From: DATBGO01 sp036558005
Lineage (GTDB): Bacteria > Actinomycetota > Actinomycetes > Streptosporangiales > Streptosporangiaceae
Reading direction: 5' to 3'
Length of the DNA: 64,000 nt
Assembly: GCA_036558005.1 (NCBI GenBank)
Contig: DATBGO010000212.1
Location: 1-64,000 of the forward strand
How positions within the stretch are numbered: the first letter of the stretch is position 1; each line of letters starts with the position of its first letter. The notes beneath the pieces were generated by a model. That model had not been told where the DNA came from. It ran no database searches and saw only the letters and a program-made list of their open reading frames with translations. The position numbers were made by a program, and so were the translations under genes. Positions 34,717-42,950 of the stretch are shown here, one piece after another.

Positions 34717-35597
34717 TAGGTGCGCCAGCTTGGGGGGCGCCCGAGCCACCGGGCGAGCCGCTCGTCATAGGGCCGGAAGTGCTCTTCCAGCCGGCCGCGC
34801 AGCGAGCCCGGCATCGGCGCCCGCGGCCGCGCGTTGTGCTGCCCGAACCTGATCGTGTCCGCGGCTGGCAGGCCGAGGTAGGCCAGCACCTCGCTGAACT
34901 CGCGTTCTGGCGTCTCGAAGAACACCGCGCTGTCCACGACGTGGATCCGGTCGCGGCCCACCAGCGCTTCCAGCCGTTCCAGCTGATCGATGTACTGGCC
35001 GCGGGTCAGGTAGGCCTGGTGCCGGTGCGCGGGCACCTCCGGCTGCCCGGCCGCGCTCAGCAAGGCCCCGGTGCCGGCCAGGCGGCTGGCTTCGAGTTCC
35101 AGGGCCCGCTCGAACGGCTCGGTCTCGAACCCGCGGGCGAGCTCGTGCGCGTGCGCGGAGTAGGCGCGCTCGACCGGGTCGCGCAGCGCCGCGATCAGCC
35201 GGACCGACGGGAGGTCGCGGGCGATGCGCTCGGGGGCGAGCGGGTGGAACATGTAGTACGGGCTTGACTCGCCGGTGATGACCCGCGATCCGGGCACGGC
35301 CAGCGGGAAGTGCCCCCGGTACCAGGACAGGTCGTGGTGGTAGGCGACGTCGAAGTAGTGGATGCCCTTGCGGCCGAGCGGCATCCGAACCCCGGGGTGC
35401 TGGCTGAGCGCGGTGAACAGCGAAGTGGTGCCGCACCGCTGCCCGCCGACGATGAGGAACGAGGGGAGCACCCGGATCGGCGCGGTCCGCCTGCCCGCCG
35501 CCTGCCAGGCGGCACGGGCCGCCCGGTAGGCGGCGGACCTGCGGCGCGCGCCCTGCGCGGGATCGGCGGGGCGAGAGGTGGTACCCAGATCGGTCAT
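34716..35597 (-). CDS. PAPS-dependent sulfotransferase (second of two)
   Basis: 293-residue sulfotransferase of the heparan-sulfate/NodH-like superfamily. The phosphosulfate loop is IVGGQRCGTTSLFTAL near 48-63. FDVAYHHDLSWYRGHFP and the substrate-side GESSPYYMFHPLAPERI follow. The 3'-phosphate motif is RLIAALRDPVERAYSAH near 128-144. LTRGQYIDQLERLEALVGRDRIHVV is typical of this group. It differs clearly from the enzyme at 27114, so the two probably sulfate different positions. The ATG overlaps the stop of the upstream gene by four bases; the gene is embedded between polymerase, APH-fold and flippase genes. Confidence 0.88.
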   Translation of the reverse strand: MTDLGTTSRPADPAQGARRRSAAYRAARAAWQAAGRRTAPIRVLPSFLIVGGQRCGTTSLFTALSQHPGVRMPLGRKGIHYFDVAYHHDLSWYRGHFPLAVPGSRVITGESSPYYMFHPLAPERIARDLPSVRLIAALRDPVERAYSAHAHELARGFETEPFERALELEASRLAGTGALLSAAGQPEVPAHRHQAYLTRGQYIDQLERLEALVGRDRIHVVDSAVFFETPEREFSEVLAYLGLPAADTIRFGQHNARPRAPMPGSLRGRLEEHFRPYDERLARWLGRPPSWRT

Positions 35598-36820
35598 GGC
35601 AAGGTCTCCACTGCGGTCGTCAGGGCGGGCAGCATCCAGATGTCTGGCCGTCCGAGTCTGGCACCAGCCAGGTCCTGCCGGTCGTGCAAATACCGCACGG
35701 CCAGTTCCAGGAAGTAGAGCGCGCAGGCCAGGGCGGCGGGCTGCGGCCCGGCCGCGACCGGCCCGACCAGCTGCGCCGCGGCGGCGAAGCAATCGCTGAC
35801 CGCCGCGGCCGCATCCCGGCCGGAGGAGTTGATCAGGTGGTGCAGCTGGTAGTGCAGCGCGTCGAAGCCGGCCGGCACCCCGGTCTCGAACCGCTCCCAG
35901 TCCCAGGCCAGTACCGTGTCCTGGCGGACGGTGACGTTCGTCCTGGTCCAGTCGCCGTGCCAGCTGCCGAAGGTCAGCACGGCTGATCCGGACCGCGCGC
36001 CGACCCGCCCGGCCAGCGCGGTGAAGGCCGCGCCGCGTTCCCCCAGCGCGCCCAGCCGCCGCAGCAGGCCCAGCCAGTACGGACTGCCGGCCAGCGGCGC
36101 GCGATCCAGGCCGGCGATCGCCGCGACCTCCGCGGTGGCGGCCTGCAGCAGCCCGGCCGCGCCGCGGCGGGGCGGCCGCCCGGCCGCCCGCAGCGGGCTC
36201 AGCACCAGGATCTCGATGTCCCGCCAGCGGCCAGCGTGCAGGACCGCGGGGATGGTGACCGTCCGGGTGCCGGCCGCCGCCAGCCGGGTCAGCGCCGCCG
36301 CCTCGGCCCGGACCAGCGCGCTGGCCAGCCCGGTGGCGCCCACCTTCACGTAGCCGAGCACCTCGCCGTCCCGGCTGAGCAGCTGGGCGACCGGTTTCGC
36401 GTTCGCCCTGGGCGGCCCGATCAGCACGCTGACCGTGACCTCCTGGCCCAGCACCTGCGCCAGGTGACTGCCCAGGCTCTCGCCTGCGCCGCTGACAGTG
36501 AGCCGGTCCGGCAGCAGCCACCGGGCCACCCCGGCCCGCAGCGACAGCCGCAGCAGCCCGGACAGTGCCGCGGCCCGCGGCGAGCGGTCCGGGTTGAACC
36601 CGGCGACCGCCGCCGCGGCGGCCCGGCCGGACCGCGGCAGGATGAGCCGGGGCTGGCGGGCGTCCGGCACGATCAGGTAGGTTTCCGCGGCGTCCGGCCG
36701 GGCCTGCCGCCTGGCGCCGATCCGCACGGTGGCGGGCGCCGGCCAGAGCTGCCCGGCGACCTCACCCAGGTACTCAGCCCGGTTGGCCGCGGCGGGCCGG
36801 GGCGGGATGGTCGCGGTCAT
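35594..36820 (-). CDS. APH-fold kinase-like protein in the polysaccharide operon
   Basis: 408 residues. The C-terminal half has the aminoglycoside-phosphotransferase/choline-kinase core: a catalytic loop HGDWTRTN (His288, Asp290, Asn295) and a metal motif WDWER (Asp307). GYVKV (Lys159) is a candidate ATP-anchoring lysine. The N-terminal 130 residues have no known domain. Possible roles are phosphorylation of a sugar, of a polyprenol or of a protein; the substrate is unknown. Both ends overlap neighbours by four bases, so it is made together with the polymerase and sulfotransferase. Confidence 0.75.
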   Translation of the reverse strand: MTATIPPRPAAANRAEYLGEVAGQLWPAPATVRIGARRQARPDAAETYLIVPDARQPRLILPRSGRAAAAAVAGFNPDRSPRAAALSGLLRLSLRAGVARWLLPDRLTVSGAGESLGSHLAQVLGQEVTVSVLIGPPRANAKPVAQLLSRDGEVLGYVKVGATGLASALVRAEAAALTRLAAAGTRTVTIPAVLHAGRWRDIEILVLSPLRAAGRPPRRGAAGLLQAATAEVAAIAGLDRAPLAGSPYWLGLLRRLGALGERGAAFTALAGRVGARSGSAVLTFGSWHGDWTRTNVTVRQDTVLAWDWERFETGVPAGFDALHYQLHHLINSSGRDAAAAVSDCFAAAAQLVGPVAAGPQPAALACALYFLELAVRYLHDRQDLAGARLGRPDIWMLPALTTAVETLP

Positions 36821-38397
36821 CTGGCCGAACCGCCGTCGATCGCGGCCTGGCTGCCGGCCGGCGACAGCCAGCGCTGGCCGTACGGGCCCGCGGTAGCCCG
36901 GCGGTGCTGGTCGTTCTTCCACAGCAGTGCGTAGGCAAGCATGGTGCAGGTGAGCGGCGGTCCGATCGCGACGTAAGTCGTCATGAAGACGAACGTGAGC
37001 AGCAGCACCAGGACGCCCGCCATCCCGTACGCGCTCAGGTCCCGCCGGTACCGCCACCCGCCGTAAGCGAAGAAGCCCAGGTAGAACGCTGTCCCGGGGA
37101 ACCCCACGCAGATCAGCAGCAGCCACAGCTGGCCGTTGCTGCCCACCGGGGCCTGACCGCAGGCGGGGCAGTTGGGCGTTGGCCCCACCGCGATCGAGCT
37201 GGGGCTGCCGACTTCCCTGCGGGTGTCGCCATACCCCAGGATCGGCGACGCGGCCGCGTCCTTGACCGCCATCGTGGACAGGCCGGACCTGATCTCGTCG
37301 CTCTGCCCGTTCGCCAGCCGCTGGCTGACCACCGCGGACAGCGGAGTGGCCGCGAGCACGATGCCCAGCACCGCGGCCGCGGCGACCATCCCGCCCAGCG
37401 GCGCGAGCCTGCCGCGGGCGGCCATCCGCAGCGAGAGGTAGGCCGCCGACAGGCCGAGGCCGAGCCACATGCCCCGGTTCAGTGAGTACACGGCCGGGAT
37501 GATGGCGACCACCAGCAGCCCGGCGGTGATCATCCGTTCCCGCCTCGACCCGTGCGACCACCACCCCACGATCAGGAACGGCAGCAGCAGCGCCAGGCAG
37601 TTGCCCCAGGTGTTGGTGAAATCGAAGGGCGCCTTCGGCCTGCCGCCCGCCGCCTGGACGATGTTCTGCACCTGGGCCAGGCCCGGGTGCATCGCGGAGG
37701 CGATCACCAGGTTGCTGCGGAAGCTGTGCGGCAGCAGGTAGAGCAGCGGCGAGGTGAAGCCGAAGTGGGGGGCGGCCATCGCCGCGATCCCGCCGGCCAC
37801 GGTATAGATCGCCATCAGCCCCAGCAGCCGGGCCAGCCGCCGCCGGGGCAGCTCGTCCTCGGACAGGTTGCCCGCGTAGATCAGCAGCACCGTGATGCCC
37901 AGGTAGGTGAGCGTCCGGTCGCCGAAGGACAGCAGCCGGTTGGAGACCGCGCTGACCACGGTGTCGGGCGCGGTCAGCCCGAGCGTGGTCGCGCTCGCGA
38001 CGGTGCACAGCAGGAACAGCAGCCACAGCGCGAAGCCAGGCGGCGAGGAGATGGGCCGGCCGTTGGCGCGCCAGGAGTACAGCCGCAACGCCATCGGCAC
38101 CAGCAGGATGATCGGCATGTAGTCGGCCAGCCCGAGGGCCCACCAGAGCGGGTACAGCAGCAGGAAGCCGGTCACCGGCCAGGCCGCGCTCCAGCCCGGG
38201 CGGCGATGGCCGGTGCGCAGCCGGGCGGCCCGGCGGCGGGCGCTGGGCGGCGGCGCGGCGGGCTGCAGGGTGGCTGGGCTGGGGCCGGCCGCGACGCCGC
38301 CGCGCCGTGGCTGGCCGCGCCACGGCTGCCCGCGCCGTGGCTGCCCGCGCCGTGGCTGCCCGCGCCGTGGCTGGCCGGGCCGGACCCCGGTGCTCAT
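36817..38397 (-). CDS. Wzy-like O-antigen polymerase/ligase-family membrane protein
   Basis: 526 residues with about 11-12 membrane spans and a large extracytoplasmic loop (about 360-430) before the last helices. SLNRGMWLGLGLSAAYL and the loop segment NGQLWLLLICVGFPG fit the Wzy_C/O-antigen ligase superfamily. It should polymerise repeat units after flipping. The first 32 residues are a basic GQPRR repeat encoded by a 15-base tandem repeat. NCPACGQAP in the loop could form a disulfide. ATG 38397 overlaps the DUF3048 gene stop. Confidence 0.83.
   Translation of the reverse strand: MSTGVRPGQPRRGQPRRGQPRRGQPWRGQPRRGGVAAGPSPATLQPAAPPPSARRRAARLRTGHRRPGWSAAWPVTGFLLLYPLWWALGLADYMPIILLVPMALRLYSWRANGRPISSPPGFALWLLFLLCTVASATTLGLTAPDTVVSAVSNRLLSFGDRTLTYLGITVLLIYAGNLSEDELPRRRLARLLGLMAIYTVAGGIAAMAAPHFGFTSPLLYLLPHSFRSNLVIASAMHPGLAQVQNIVQAAGGRPKAPFDFTNTWGNCLALLLPFLIVGWWSHGSRRERMITAGLLVVAIIPAVYSLNRGMWLGLGLSAAYLSLRMAARGRLAPLGGMVAAAAVLGIVLAATPLSAVVSQRLANGQSDEIRSGLSTMAVKDAAASPILGYGDTRREVGSPSSIAVGPTPNCPACGQAPVGSNGQLWLLLICVGFPGTAFYLGFFAYGGWRYRRDLSAYGMAGVLVLLLTFVFMTTYVAIGPPLTCTMLAYALLWKNDQHRRATAGPYGQRWLSPAGSQAAIDGGSAR
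38301..38375 (-). repeat. 15-base tandem repeat at the start of the wzy-like gene
   Basis: Five consecutive 15-base units, the commonest reading CGCGCCGTGGCTGCC on the + strand, with one or two substitutions between units. They encode the repeated GQPRR (or GQPWR) at the cytoplasmic N-terminus. The unit length preserves the frame when copies are lost or gained. Confidence 0.9.
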
Positions 38398-39458
38398 CCC
38401 TGGCTCTTTCCGCTGGTGACGGCGCGGGTGCCGGGCGGAACCAGGATGACCCAGGTGCGGCCGGGCGCGAACTCAACCGGATCGCCTTTCGGGCTGGTGA
38501 AGTTCGTCAGGTCCCCGGCTCCCGGCTTGGTCCAGGTGGCGTGCACGGCCACGCCCTGCTGGCCGGACAGCGAGGTGACCGCGGTGCTGGACAGCACCAC
38601 CGCCCGGCCGGCCCCGAGCACGCGCGCGCTCGGCACCGTGACCCCGGTCCGGTGGCTGAGGAAGACCTGCTTGTACGGGACGGTCTGGATGATCAGGTTC
38701 GCCACGCAGCCAGCGGGCGGGCCAGCGGTGACCTGCCAGCACCGGGACGCGGCGTCATAGCGCCAGCGCTGCGGCTGCTGCCCGGGGATGTCGATCCGTA
38801 CCGAGGCTGGCCGCCAGGTGCCCGAGCTGGCCAGCTGGCGGCTGGTGACCAGGCCCTCGCCGCGGAAGGGGAGCAGCGCGGGCGGCGGGCTGGCGCGGCG
38901 CTGCCGCAGCCGGGCGGTATCGACCGTCAGCCCGGCGGCGCCGTCGCGGTAGAGCGCCGGGTGCGTGCCCGTGCCCATGTCGGTGACGTGCTGATGATGG
39001 AGCACGTCGATGAAGCCCGTCGTCCCGCCGGAGTACCCGACCGCGGCGTGCAGGACGCTCACGATCATGCCGTCGGCTGGCCGGGTGCCGGTGACCGGCC
39101 CGGCGCTGGCGGCCTGCCTGGACTGGTACACCGCCAGGTACCGGATCGGCGAGCTGATCTCCTCATACACGACGTCAGCCTGGCTGAGCCCGGTCGGGTG
39201 GCTGCCCGCGATCGCCAGCGCCACCGCCGGGCGGCTGGCCACGTCGGCCGGCGCCGGCGTCCCGGTGAGCGGTGCGAACGGCCCGGTCTGGGCCGGGCTG
39301 GCGATACCCGCCGGCCCGGCCGGCGAGGCAGCGCGGACCCCGGGCCCGACGACATTCGGCGCGCCGCAGGAGGTGATCATCAGCCCGAGCGCCGCTGCCG
39401 TCACCCGCCGCGCGGTGCCCGTGCCGCCGCGCGCAGGAGTCCCAGACGTCGCGGCCAT
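38394..39458 (-). CDS. DUF3048-type lipoprotein
   Basis: 354 residues. A signal peptide ends in a lipobox (LMITSC, Cys about 31), so it should be a membrane-anchored outer-face lipoprotein. The DUF3048 signature is present: RPAVALAIAGSHPTGLSQADVVYEEI, IRYLAVYQS and a GPVTGTRPADGMIVSVLHAAVGYSGGT segment, with the C-terminal DUF3048_C half (VPYKQVFLSHRTGVTVPSARVLG, GDPVEFAPGRTWVILVPPG). The function of this family is unknown. Its position between the Wzz-like and Wzy-like genes suggests a role in assembly or surface attachment of the polysaccharide. Confidence 0.82.
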   Translation of the reverse strand: MAATSGTPARGGTGTARRVTAAALGLMITSCGAPNVVGPGVRAASPAGPAGIASPAQTGPFAPLTGTPAPADVASRPAVALAIAGSHPTGLSQADVVYEEISSPIRYLAVYQSRQAASAGPVTGTRPADGMIVSVLHAAVGYSGGTTGFIDVLHHQHVTDMGTGTHPALYRDGAAGLTVDTARLRQRRASPPPALLPFRGEGLVTSRQLASSGTWRPASVRIDIPGQQPQRWRYDAASRCWQVTAGPPAGCVANLIIQTVPYKQVFLSHRTGVTVPSARVLGAGRAVVLSSTAVTSLSGQQGVAVHATWTKPGAGDLTNFTSPKGDPVEFAPGRTWVILVPPGTRAVTSGKSQG

Positions 39459-39461
39459 CGG

Positions 39462-41264
39462 CTATCCGGTGCCGGTGTCGGCGGCACCGTGCGATCCCTC
39501 GCCCGCGGCGGTGCGTGGTTTCCTCGGCTCCTTGTCCGGCGGCGGGCTCAGCCGCGGCAGCGGCAGGGTCTGGCTCGGGTCTCTGGGAGCACGGCCAGCG
39601 CCGGGCGCGTCGAGTCCCGGGTGCGCGACCGGCCGGGGAGCCGGCCGCCGCCGGATCGGCGTGGCCTGGCTGGCCTGGCTGGGCTGGCGCGGCTCGGGCC
39701 TGCCCGGCAGCGGGCGGACCGTTTCCGGGATCGGGTCCCGCCACTTCGCCGCCACCTCGACCGGGGACAGCAGGACCGACCCCAGCAGGGTGGTGTGGAC
39801 CTGGTCGAGACGGCGGGCGCACATCACCGCGTCGGTCTTGGTCGAGCGGCCCGTCTCCAGCACGATCACCGCCGCGTCCGCGAACTCGGCGAAGGCGTAG
39901 GCCTCGGTGGAGTCCTCGCTGCCCGCTGCCTCGATGACGACGTAGCGCGACTCCTCGCGCAGCCGGCCGACGAGGCTGGCGATGGAGTCGAACTCGTAGT
40001 CGGTGCCGCCGCCCGCGGTCTCCAGGCCGCAGGTGATCACCCGCAGCTTGGGAATGTCGGCAGGCCGCTTGAGCACCTCGGCGTAGTTCGCGGTGCCCGC
40101 CAGCAGTTCGGCCAGCCCGCGGGCCCGGTCGAGGCCGAGCATCTGCGCGGCCAGGCTGGTGCGCAGGTTCGGGCTCAGCAAGATGGTGCTGCCGTAGTTC
40201 CTGGCCAGCGAGGCCGCGAGGTTGACGCTGGTCAGCGCCGCGGCACCGCTGGCCGAGGTGCTGGTCACGAAGATCAGGTGGCTTCGCTTGCCGAGTGCGG
40301 CGGCGACGCCGCGGGCCATCTCCGTGATCCCGTGCCCGGCCCGTGACCTGGGCGAGAGCAGCCCGAAGGGGGCGGCGGCCTTGCGCTGGGCCAGGCTCAG
40401 CAGCACGGGCGCGTCCAGCGCCCGCTCGGCGTCGTCGACGTTGTGGATGCGGTCGTCCCGCCGGTCGATCATCAGCGCGAGCAGCACGGCCACCAGGATG
40501 CCCACCACCAGCCCGCTGGGAAGGATGAGCAGCTTGCGGGGGCTGCTCGGCGAGCCAGGCGGGCCGGCCTTGCCGATCACGCTGCCGCCGCTGGAGTTCG
40601 CGCCCGCGCCGGTCAGCGCGGCGGCCTGGTTGCTGAGCGCGTGCAGCTGGCTGGAATCGGAGCTGAGCAGCGCCTGGTCAATGGCGCGCTGCTGGGAGTT
40701 CGCCGGGAGACTGGCGATCTTCGCCGACAGCGACGCGGACTGCTTGGTCACGGTGTTGATCTGCTTCTGCAGCGACTTGAGCTGGCTCGCGACGGACGCC
40801 GTCGCCGTTGCCTGGCGGTTGGAGAGGTAGGCCTGGGCGAACGCGTTGGCGCACTGGGCTGACCCGGCCGCGGTGGAGGCGTCGCAGCTGATGTCCAGGA
40901 CCAGTGAGTTGGCCGGCACCGATACCGAGACCTGCTTGCGCAGCGCCTGCGGGGTAAGCGGGCTGTCCAGGATCCTGGCCGCGTCGGTGGCCACCGTCAG
41001 CGACTGGACCAGCTGGGCCTCGTTGTCCATGTTGACCGGGGCCGAGTTGCGTGACCCGCTGCTGCCCTGCTGGGTATTCGACGCGCCGGTGGGAGTGACC
41101 GACACCTCGGCGGTGGCGGTGTAGACCTTGGGGGCGACCCGCAGGTAGCCGGCCGTGGCCACCGCGGACAGCAGCACGATGACCGCCACCACCAGCCAGC
41201 GACGGCGCAGCACCTTCAGGTAGTCGGTGATCTCAAACGAGTCAGGCCGCTGCGGGTTGCTCAT
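39462..41264 (-). CDS. Wzz chain-length protein fused to a degenerate tyrosine-kinase domain
   Basis: 600 residues. The Wzz part has two membrane spans (about 22-42 and 244-265) enclosing an extracytoplasmic region with coiled-coil tendency (about 155-215). The cytoplasmic part has the BY-kinase/ParA-like fold, but the P-loop position (about 333-346) reads VTSTSASGAAALTS, with no Lys and no GxGKT/S. The Walker A' position reads ILLSPNLRTS, without the usual Asp. The tail (about 515-600) is Pro/Arg/Ser-rich with no Tyr cluster. Chain-length control is likely; autokinase activity is not. First gene of the main leftward operon. Confidence 0.88.
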   Translation of the reverse strand: MSNPQRPDSFEITDYLKVLRRRWLVVAVIVLLSAVATAGYLRVAPKVYTATAEVSVTPTGASNTQQGSSGSRNSAPVNMDNEAQLVQSLTVATDAARILDSPLTPQALRKQVSVSVPANSLVLDISCDASTAAGSAQCANAFAQAYLSNRQATATASVASQLKSLQKQINTVTKQSASLSAKIASLPANSQQRAIDQALLSSDSSQLHALSNQAAALTGAGANSSGGSVIGKAGPPGSPSSPRKLLILPSGLVVGILVAVLLALMIDRRDDRIHNVDDAERALDAPVLLSLAQRKAAAPFGLLSPRSRAGHGITEMARGVAAALGKRSHLIFVTSTSASGAAALTSVNLAASLARNYGSTILLSPNLRTSLAAQMLGLDRARGLAELLAGTANYAEVLKRPADIPKLRVITCGLETAGGGTDYEFDSIASLVGRLREESRYVVIEAAGSEDSTEAYAFAEFADAAVIVLETGRSTKTDAVMCARRLDQVHTTLLGSVLLSPVEVAAKWRDPIPETVRPLPGRPEPRQPSQASQATPIRRRPAPRPVAHPGLDAPGAGRAPRDPSQTLPLPRLSPPPDKEPRKPRTAAGEGSHGAADTGTG

Positions 41265-41437
41265 CGGCGGTTCGTCTCACCCTCCGTGTCGGCCTGTGCG
41301 CGGCAGCGGCTGGTCACCTACCGGGATAGCGCGGCTGACTGGACTTTTGCGTTCCTGCGATAGTAACGCTTCTTCGCTGCATATCCGATGCGTTGCCGAA
41401 CGGACGCCCGCTACGCAGGATCTTTACCCTGCTAACG

Positions 41438-41473
41438 GGCCGGGGCCCGCCGCGAGCGCGGCGGGCCCCGGCC
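41438..41473 (-). terminator. Strong terminator hairpin after the riboswitch-controlled GH26-like gene
   Basis: A perfect 16-base-pair GC stem (GGCCGGGGCCCGCCGC with its complement) around a GAGC loop, 23 bases after the stop codon of the leftward gene. It should separate that gene from the wzz operon. The 173 bases to the right of the wzz start contain TACTAT on the minus strand as a possible -10 element and GGAGGG as the ribosome site. Confidence 0.8.
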
Positions 41474-41495
41474 GGGAATGCGCGGGCGGGCGCCG

Positions 41496-42935
41496 TCAGC
41501 TGATCAGCAACGGGATCTGCCCGCTGGAAACGCCGACCGAGTTAGTGGCGACGATCTCGATCTCATAGTGCCCGGCGGGCAGCCGGTGACCGTGACCGTC
41601 GTAGCCGTAGTAGGAAATGGTGATCTTCCCGGCCCGGCGGCCCGGCTTGGCGATCTGGCGGGCGACCTTGCCGTCGTCCCCGACGACCGACACGGTCACG
41701 TCCGCAGCCTGCGGCAGGGTGAACCGGATGACCACATGGCCGTGGCTGCCCGCCGTCAGCACACCGGGGCTGACGGTCAGGGCGGTGACGCCAGGGCCGC
41801 CAGGTGCCGCGGGCGGCGCGGTGCCGGTCGGCGACGGGTGCGGCGGCGCGGGCGTCGCGGAGGCGGTCGGGTTGGCCGGGACTGACACCGACGGCGCCGG
41901 CGTCGGGGTGTAAATGGTCGGCGGCGGCCCGGTCGGGGCCGGCGCGCCGGGCCCCGCGGCATTGTCGGCGACCGAGACCGATATCTCCCCGCGCCAGGCG
42001 GAGATCGACGCGGTATCGGCCATCTGGGCGCCCTGGAAGTAGGTGCCGAACACGGCGCCGCTGCTCATGATGTAGTTGCCCACCGAGTCCAGCCAGGCCG
42101 CCCGGCCGGGCATGTCCTGCACGCCGAATTCGGCGAACCCGAACGGCAGGCCCACGCTCTTGGACGCCGCGACGGCCGGGCCCATGAAGGTGGCCGGCGG
42201 CGTCAGCTGCGGGTTCCTGTCGGCGACCGCGCCGGCCGGGTAGGCGTCCCAGCCGAGCGTGCTGATGATCCCGCCGCCGGGCAGGTAGTCCTTCCACTGA
42301 CGGCCCGAGGACTTGTCCAGGTCGTAGGCCATCAGGATCAGCGTCGAGTGCAGCTGCGGGTTGTGCGCCGCGTCGGCGAGCGACACCACGTGCGCCCATG
42401 CCTTCTTGTAGTCGGCCGCGGTGAACTGGCCGGCCGCGATGTTGTCCTCGGGCTCGTGGTAGTAGGAGTACCAGATGGGGTGCTTAGTCGGGGCGGTGTC
42501 GAAGAAGTGCGACAGGGCCGCGTCGTCGGCACCGGACAAGATGGCGCCGGGCAGCGCCTTGAAGCTGACCACGACGGCGGAGTTGTTCGCCCCGGCCTTG
42601 CCGCCGGAGGCCCAGGCGGTCGAGGCCGGCAGCCCGGGGTAGTACACGCGGACGATCGGCATGTGGCCGAACGTCGAGGTCAGCTGCTTCAGCTCGGTCA
42701 CGCTGGAGGCGGAGGAACCCAGTAGCGGGCCGCCGGAGGCCCCGGCCGTCTCCACGTGGTTGCGCTTGCTGGCGTAGGCCAGGATGCCGATCAACAGGGC
42801 GCACAGCACTCCCAGGACCATCACCCACCCATGCCGCACCACCGGCACCCGGGTGTCCCTGCGGCGCCACCTGGGCCGCGGGCGGGGCGGGTATGAGCTG
42901 GCGTGTTCATACGGCCGGTGGGGTGCTTGCTGCAC
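41496..42935 (-). CDS. GH26-like surface protein with FlgD-type Ig domain, under a c-di-AMP riboswitch
   Basis: 479 residues. A cytoplasmic Arg/Pro-rich N-terminus leads into a membrane anchor (VMVLGVLCALLIGILAYAS, about 38-56). The barrel-like domain carries Glu161 in YSYYHEPED (candidate acid/base) and Glu269 in FGFAEFGVQD (candidate nucleophile). A Pro/Thr linker (about 325-375) leads to a C-terminal FlgD-Ig-like module (VVIRFTLPQAADVTVSVVGDDG ... YYGYDGHGHRLPAGHYEIEIVA). The start is GTG 42935, five bases after AGGAGAGGAG. It is distantly related to the GH26-like protein at 31573. A role in trimming or remodelling wall or exopolysaccharide is likely. Confidence 0.8.
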   Translation of the reverse strand: MQQAPHRPYEHASSYPPRPRPRWRRRDTRVPVVRHGWVMVLGVLCALLIGILAYASKRNHVETAGASGGPLLGSSASSVTELKQLTSTFGHMPIVRVYYPGLPASTAWASGGKAGANNSAVVVSFKALPGAILSGADDAALSHFFDTAPTKHPIWYSYYHEPEDNIAAGQFTAADYKKAWAHVVSLADAAHNPQLHSTLILMAYDLDKSSGRQWKDYLPGGGIISTLGWDAYPAGAVADRNPQLTPPATFMGPAVAASKSVGLPFGFAEFGVQDMPGRAAWLDSVGNYIMSSGAVFGTYFQGAQMADTASISAWRGEISVSVADNAAGPGAPAPTGPPPTIYTPTPAPSVSVPANPTASATPAPPHPSPTGTAPPAAPGGPGVTALTVSPGVLTAGSHGHVVIRFTLPQAADVTVSVVGDDGKVARQIAKPGRRAGKITISYYGYDGHGHRLPAGHYEIEIVATNSVGVSSGQIPLLIS

Positions 42936-42950
42936 GACGGCTCCTCTCCT

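Noticed and set aside
38301..38375. 15-base repeats as an origin iteron array
   Set aside because: They are in frame within a coding sequence, are GC-rich, and no replication initiator gene is near.
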